A stretch of DNA of 6,180 nucleotides from Desulfobacteraceae bacterium (GTDB lineage Bacteria > Desulfobacterota > Desulfobacteria > Desulfobacterales > Desulfosalsimonadaceae), in NCBI GenBank assembly GCA_007136525.1, contig SLGU01000299.1, positions 1-6,180 of the forward strand, written 5' to 3'. The position numbers were made by a program, and so were the translations under genes. Position 1 is the stretch's first letter. Every line of letters starts with the position of its first letter. Shown here piece by piece: positions 1 to 3,834 of this stretch. The notes under the pieces are model-generated. The model worked only from the letters and a program-made list of their open reading frames with translations, did not search any database and was not told the origin of the DNA.

Positions 1-413
1 ATACGCCATTTTGGCAGCGTAATGAAAATCGATTTTATCAAGGAGGTTCAATACGAGGACCTTTTATTCTATTTGCTGCGGGAAAAAAACGTTCATGCCT
101 GGCATCACCGGCCTTGTTTCTGACGATTGCCCATTCGGATGAAGACATAAAATTCATTGTTGACGCATTTTTACAAAGCGTCCGGGAAATGCAGGAAAGC
201 GATTTCCTTCCTCCTTTTGCGGAACATATTGAAGCCGCAGGCAATGTTCAAACAGCATTTGCCGATCATCCGCCCATTCCCGGCGCCCGGCTTGGAAAAG
301 ATCCGAGCGGAAACCCTGCATGGTTCATAAAAGATCCTCAGCGTCCCGACAAGTATTTGCAGCTCGGCGGGCAGGAAGACACGGACCTCATGGATATGGG
401 GGGAGAAATATGA
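1..413 (+). CDS. Class III aminotransferase (GSA-aminomutase-like AMT), C-terminal part, frame broken near 120
   Basis: The 5' part lies outside the window. Positions 1-120 read in frame 1 and include FGSVMKIDF, LLFYLLREKNVHAW and HRPCF, then stop at TGA 121-123. The protein continues in frame 3 with FLTIAHSDEDIKFIVDAF, then PPIPGARLGKDPSGNPAWF and KYLQL, ending at TGA 411-413. Joined together these give the usual C-terminal end of the PLP-dependent GSAM-type aminotransferases found in NRPS/PKS systems (McyE, MycA and relatives), which turn a beta-keto thioester into a beta-amino acyl thioester. The PLP lysine lies upstream and cannot be checked. In relatives this domain is often fused after a PKS module and before a C domain; here the C domain follows at once in another frame. 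Whether the full protein is free-standing or the end of a PKS cannot be seen. The TTG at 114 is not a credible start: it has no Shine-Dalgarno site and homology continues upstream. Confidence 0.82.
   Translation, partial: TPFWQRNENRFYQGGSIRGPFILFAAGKKRSCLASPALFLTIAHSDEDIKFIVDAFLQSVREMQESDFLPPFAEHIEAAGNVQTAFADHPPIPGARLGKDPSGNPAWFIKDPQRPDKYLQLGGQEDTDLMDMGGEI
112..125 (+). other. Frameshift point in the aminotransferase (one T apparently missing)
   Basis: Frame 1 reads cct tgt ttc tga, giving P-C-F-stop, while the conserved continuation L-T-I-A-H-S-D lies in frame 3. One extra T in the T run at 117-119 (tgt ttt ctg acg) would restore an uninterrupted R-P-C-F-L-T-I-A-H. This is either a true inactivating deletion or a homopolymer base-call error. 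The local sequence T TGT TTC is not a canonical X XXY YYZ slippery heptamer, so programmed frameshifting is less likely. Confidence 0.78.
398..409 (+). promoter_or_regulatory. Ribosome binding site for NRPS 1, overlapping a six-G run
   Basis: GGGGGGAG at 398-405 lies four bases before ATG 410 and fits a Shine-Dalgarno site, with slightly short spacing. It lies inside the last codons of the aminotransferase, whose TGA overlaps the ATG (ATGA), so translation is probably coupled. The same bases form G GGG GGA in the aminotransferase frame, a pattern that also permits -1 slippage. Confidence 0.65.
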
Positions 414-3400
414 TCGAGCAAACGCGGTTTCGCCAGGTTGATTTCGATCCTTTCGCCAACGGCGAGGTGATGCTTACGGCGCCTGCAACCGAGGCGCAAA
501 AAGAAATCTGGCTTTCCGCCCAATTCGGCCCGGATGCCAATTGTGCGTTTAACGAATCGATGTCCTTCCGAATCCATGGATCAATCGACATTGCGCTTTT
601 TCGCGAGTGCATAGCGGACGTCATAGACCGGCACGAGGCGCTGCGGACCACATTCAGTCCGGACGGATCGACATTGATGGTTGCCGAAGCGGTACAAGCC
701 GACATTCCCGTTATTGACCTGTCCGCCGCGCCTGACCTGGCTGAAGCTGAAATTCAATCCGCAATAGACGAGGATGCAGCAACACCCTTTGATCTGATTT
801 ACGGACCGCTGGTGCGCGCAAAAATTTTCAGCGTCCAAAAAGATCTGCATCATGTTCTGTTTACCGCTCATCATATTATTTGCGACGGCTGGTCAATGGC
901 CATCATCGTATATGATCTCAAAAAACTATACACCATTAAGAAAACCGGTTTAAAAGATCTGCTGCCCGCCCCCCCGCAATTCAGTGCGTATGCCGGCGAA
1001 GAGTTTGAGATGATCAACAGCGGCGGCGGAACGGAAGCGGAAAATTTCTGGCTGAATCTGTACGCGGGGGAAGTCCCCGTCATGGATATTCCTGCGGACC
1101 GGCCAAGACCGATTGCACGAACATTCAAAGCAAAACGAACAGATTACGCCATTGATCCGGAAATCATCCGGCGGTTGAAAAAAACCGGGGCCAAATACGG
1201 CTGCACGTTTATGACCGTTTTGATCGCCGCATTTAAAACCTTTCTCTTCCGGCTTGTCCAAAGCGATACGATCGTGCTGGGTGTTCCCGCCGCCGGTCAG
1301 CTCGCTACGGGAAAGTACCATCTGGTAGGGCATTGCGTCAATCTTCTCCCGTTAATCAGCAAAACCGAGGGGTCTCGGAAATTTTCCGAGTACCTGTCAG
1401 ATGTTCGGAGTCTGCTGCTCGATGGCCACCGGCATCAGCGCTATACCTTTGGTACGCTGATCCGGAAGCTGAAAATACCCCGGGATTCCAGCAGAATTCC
1501 CCTGATTCCGGTCGTTTTTAACATGGATCAGAAAACAGCCGATGACAACCTGGAAATAGAAGGGGCTGATTTTGAGGTTTTTACCAACCACCGCAAAGCA
1601 GAAAATTTCGAATGGTATTGGAATCTGGTTTCACCGGCCAAAGGAGACGAACTGGTCGTAGAGTGCACGTATAATGACGCCCTTTTTGATGAGGAGACGA
1701 TTCGCCGCAGGCTTGCCGGATTCGAAGCGCTGCTGGGGGCTGTGGCGGACGCGCCGGAGCAGCGGTTGTCGGCGATTAACTGGCTGCCCGAAGAGGAAAA
1801 AGAACGATTGTTTGTCGAATTTGTCGACACTTCCTTTTCTTATCCGAAAAACCAGTGTGTACACGATCTGTTTGAAGCAAAAGCAGAATCGGATCCGGCA
1901 AAAATCGCCGCGGTATTTGAAGGAAGTGAAATTACCTACGGGGAATTACGGGACAGGTCCAACCGGCTTTCTGATTTTTTAACGGATATCGGTGTTGGTC
2001 CGGATGTGCTGGTAGGCATTTTTATGGAGCGATCCATCGAAATGATGGTTGGTTTGCTGGGCATTTTAAAAGCCGGGGGCGCCTATGTGCCGCTGGATCC
2101 GGACTATCCCGCAGATCGGCTGGCCTACATGATGGCCGAATCCAACGCCCTGGTGTTGATTACCCAGGAAAAATTCAAAGACCGTATCCCCGAATCAAAA
2201 GCAAAAACCGTTTTTATCGACAGCGGCCGGCCGCCAACTGAAAACAAAACATCCACGCGTCCGCCTCGCAAAGCAGATACAATCGTCCCCGGACCTGAAC
2301 ATCCGGCTTATGTGATTTTTACGTCCGGTTCGACCGGCAGCCCCAAGGGCGTAAAAGTGCCCCACCGGGCGGTGACCAATTTTCTTTGCAGCATGTGCCG
2401 GACGCCGGGCATGACCGAGGACGATACCCTGCTTGCGGTAACCACGTTGTCCTTTGACATTCATGTATTGGAGCTGTTTTTGCCCTTGATTTCAGGGGGA
2501 AAAGTGGTGATCGCCCCAAGGGATGCCGCAGGAGACGGCCATCGGCTGCTGGAAATGCTGGAGACGTACGGGGTCACCATCATGCAGGCCACTCCCGGGA
2601 CCTGGCGGTTGATGCTTGCGGCCGGATGGGAAGAAAAAAAACACGTGAAAGTGCTTTGCGGCGGTGAGCCTTTCCCCGCGGATCTGGCCAAAGCGCTGAT
2701 AAAACGCGCCGACAGCGTATGGAACATGTACGGCCCGACGGAGACGACCGTCTGGTCTGCCTGCCATCGGCTGACCGACGCAGATGGTCCCATCCTGGCA
2801 GGCCGTCCCATCGGCAATACAAAGACCTATGTCCTTGACGCCAATAAGCAGCCGCTGCCCATCGGTGTTCCCGGCGAGCTGTATATCGGCGGGGACGGTG
2901 TTGCAAATGGATACCTGAATCGTCCGGAGCTCACGAGCAAAGCCTTCGTGCCCGACTGGTTTTCAGGAAAGCCGGACACGTTTCTGTATAAATCCGGCGA
3001 TCTGGTGAAATACCACGCGGACGGGCGCATCGAATATCTTCATCGTCTTGACAATCAGTTGAAAGTCCGGGGCTTTCGAATCGAACCAGGGGAAATCGAG
3101 GCGGTTATGGGGCGCCATCCGGCGATCCGGCAGGCGATTGTCGGGGTTTCGGAATTTTCTCCGGGCGATCAGCGGCTGATGGGCTATTTTGAAACCGCGG
3201 GAAAAGAGCCCGTTGATATTGCAGCACTCCGCAGCTTTTTGAGAAGCAAGCTGCCCGAATACATGGTGCCGCAGCATTTTGTGGCAATGGCGTCGTTTCC
3301 CTTCACGCCCGCCGGAAAAATTGACCGGAAAGCCATACTGGCATACAGCCAGGAAAAATACGATTCTGCCCATACATATGCCGCCCCCGAAACCGCCATC

Positions 3401-3682
3401 CAGACGGAAATCGCCCGGGTCTGGCGCGACGTCCTGAAAAGTGAAAAAATCGGCATCCGCGATAATTTTTTCGATATCGGCGGGCATTCTCTTCTGGGGA
3501 TGCAGGTTGTCAGGCGGCTTGGCCGGCTTTACCGGATTTCCCTGTCGATCGCCGCGATTTTTGAAGCGCCGACAGTGGAGCAGATGGCTTTTTTAATTAC
3601 CAACGCGATGGGGGCAAACGCTGCCGAACGGCAGCCTTTACAGGAACCCGTCCCGGCAGATCATGAGGTGTTTGAATTTTGA
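410..3682 (+). CDS. Non-ribosomal peptide synthetase, single module C-A-PCP, predicted to activate glycine
   Basis: A complete 1090-residue cytosolic megasynthase module, the usual size for C-A-PCP. Domains in order: condensation about 20-455, adenylation about 485-975, carrier protein about 992-1062, then a short acidic C-terminal tail. It is expected to accept a chain from upstream, probably the beta-amino acyl product of the adjacent aminotransferase, couple glycine to it and hold it on Ser1027. ATG 410 is preferred: it follows a Shine-Dalgarno site, overlaps the upstream stop as ATGA, and C-domain homology begins soon after. The frame stays open upstream to a GTG at 320, but those 30 residues are basic and unlike any NRPS start. 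No N-terminal docking domain is seen. In McyE-like proteins the same segment (V-D-F-D-P-F, then L-T-A-P-A-T-E) directly follows the AMT domain in one chain, so a fused form is possible. All core motifs look intact. Confidence 0.95.
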   Translation: MIEQTRFRQVDFDPFANGEVMLTAPATEAQKEIWLSAQFGPDANCAFNESMSFRIHGSIDIALFRECIADVIDRHEALRTTFSPDGSTLMVAEAVQADIPVIDLSAAPDLAEAEIQSAIDEDAATPFDLIYGPLVRAKIFSVQKDLHHVLFTAHHIICDGWSMAIIVYDLKKLYTIKKTGLKDLLPAPPQFSAYAGEEFEMINSGGGTEAENFWLNLYAGEVPVMDIPADRPRPIARTFKAKRTDYAIDPEIIRRLKKTGAKYGCTFMTVLIAAFKTFLFRLVQSDTIVLGVPAAGQLATGKYHLVGHCVNLLPLISKTEGSRKFSEYLSDVRSLLLDGHRHQRYTFGTLIRKLKIPRDSSRIPLIPVVFNMDQKTADDNLEIEGADFEVFTNHRKAENFEWYWNLVSPAKGDELVVECTYNDALFDEETIRRRLAGFEALLGAVADAPEQRLSAINWLPEEEKERLFVEFVDTSFSYPKNQCVHDLFEAKAESDPAKIAAVFEGSEITYGELRDRSNRLSDFLTDIGVGPDVLVGIFMERSIEMMVGLLGILKAGGAYVPLDPDYPADRLAYMMAESNALVLITQEKFKDRIPESKAKTVFIDSGRPPTENKTSTRPPRKADTIVPGPEHPAYVIFTSGSTGSPKGVKVPHRAVTNFLCSMCRTPGMTEDDTLLAVTTLSFDIHVLELFLPLISGGKVVIAPRDAAGDGHRLLEMLETYGVTIMQATPGTWRLMLAAGWEEKKHVKVLCGGEPFPADLAKALIKRADSVWNMYGPTETTVWSACHRLTDADGPILAGRPIGNTKTYVLDANKQPLPIGVPGELYIGGDGVANGYLNRPELTSKAFVPDWFSGKPDTFLYKSGDLVKYHADGRIEYLHRLDNQLKVRGFRIEPGEIEAVMGRHPAIRQAIVGVSEFSPGDQRLMGYFETAGKEPVDIAALRSFLRSKLPEYMVPQHFVAMASFPFTPAGKIDRKAILAYSQEKYDSAHTYAAPETAIQTEIARVWRDVLKSEKIGIRDNFFDIGGHSLLGMQVVRRLGRLYRISLSIAAIFEAPTVEQMAFLITNAMGANAAERQPLQEPVPADHEVFEF
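467..1774 (+). other. Condensation domain of NRPS 1, intact active site, hybrid/post-AMT type
   Basis: Residues about 20-455 carry C1 (LTAPATEAQKEIW), C2 (RHEALRTTF), C3 HHIICDG at residues 154-160 with catalytic His155, and C5-like VGHCVNLLPL. The later stretches QRYTFGTLIRKL and SRIPLIPVVFN resemble the C domains that follow aminotransferase or PKS modules in hybrid synthetases. The catalytic motif is canonical, so peptide bond formation is expected. The subtype assignment comes from remembered motif similarity, not from a tree. Confidence 0.88.
1862..3334 (+). other. Adenylation domain of NRPS 1, specificity code D-I-L-Q-L-G-M-V-W-K (glycine predicted)
   Basis: Residues about 485-975 hold LKAGGAYVPLD, the P-loop FTSGSTGSPKG (637-647), FDIHVLELF, NMYGPTETTVW, GELYIGGDG, YKSGDLV, VRGFRIEPGE and the A10 lysine in AGKIDRK (Lys970). 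Alignment by eye to GrsA PheA places the ten pocket residues at D683, I684, L687, Q726, L749, G751, M773, V781, W782 and K970. The known glycine code D-I-L-Q-L-G-L-I-W-K differs only by conservative L-to-M and I-to-V changes, so glycine is the likely substrate. Confidence 0.85.
3383..3595 (+). other. Peptidyl carrier protein domain of NRPS 1
   Basis: Residues about 992-1062 contain DNFFDIGGHSLLGMQ. Ser1027 (codon 3488-3490) is the phosphopantetheine attachment site, and helix 3 and 4 sequence follows (SIAAIFEAPTVEQMA). It is a standard, apparently functional carrier that would hold glycine and then the extended chain. Confidence 0.92.
3626..3679 (+). other. Acidic C-terminal tail of NRPS 1, probable docking peptide
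   Basis: After the carrier domain the last 18 or so residues are unstructured-looking, rich in Pro and Glu/Asp, and end in A-D-H-E-V-F-E-F. The next protein begins with a TubC-type beta-hairpin docking domain. Partners of that domain family are short, often acidic linear motifs at the C-terminus of the upstream subunit, so this tail is the expected ligand. The role is inferred from position and composition. Confidence 0.6.
3665..3681 (+). promoter_or_regulatory. Ribosome binding site and TTG start of NRPS 2
   Basis: GAGGTG at 3665-3670 lies eight bases before TTG 3679. An in-frame TGA at 3673-3675 bars any further upstream start except ATT 3676, and the docking-domain sequence begins right at the TTG. 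The next in-frame ATG (codon 85) would remove that domain. The TTG overlaps the NRPS 1 stop as TTGA, pointing to coupled translation and perhaps lower output than an ATG would give. Confidence 0.82.
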
Positions 3683-3834
3683 ATCCGGCAGAAATCATCA
3701 GCAAACTGGATCATAAGGGCGCCAAATTGTCCCTGAAAGACGGCAAGCTGCTTTGCAATGCGCCCAAGGGTGCAATCAATGCCGATTTGCTTGAAGCGAT
3801 TGCAAGCAATAAAGAAGCATTGATCGATTGGCTT
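3679..3834 (+). other. TubC-type N-terminal docking domain (beta-hairpin docking)
   Basis: Residues 1-52 read as helix (AEIISKLDHKGAKL), beta hairpin (LSLKDGKLLCNAPKGAI), then helix (ADLLEAIASNKEALIDWL). This matches the TubC N-terminal docking family: a compact domain on C-domain-starting NRPS subunits that binds the C-terminal tail of the preceding subunit. It fixes NRPS 1 to NRPS 2 as the assembly order and confirms TTG 3679 as the start. Confidence 0.88.

Noticed and set aside
40..46. AAGGAGG, a perfect Shine-Dalgarno sequence
   Set aside because: No start codon follows at a usable distance, and it encodes conserved aminotransferase residues (I-K-E-V).
320..409. In-frame upstream extension of NRPS 1 from GTG 320
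   Set aside because: The 30 extra residues overlap the aminotransferase in another frame, are basic and low in information, and have no Shine-Dalgarno site. ATG 410 has both a site and an ATGA overlap.
114..413. Independent 99-residue gene starting at TTG 114
   Set aside because: There is no ribosome site, and the protein is plainly the tail of the aminotransferase whose earlier residues lie in frame 1 just upstream.
2223..2234. Perfect 12-base palindrome GCGGCCGGCCGC
   Set aside because: It lies within adenylation-domain coding sequence, has no spacer or T-run and occurs once. Probably chance in a GC-rich stretch.
2963..3487. 174-codon open frame on the - strand
   Set aside because: It is fully antisense to the adenylation and carrier domains, has no recognisable protein features, and is explained by codon bias on the + strand.
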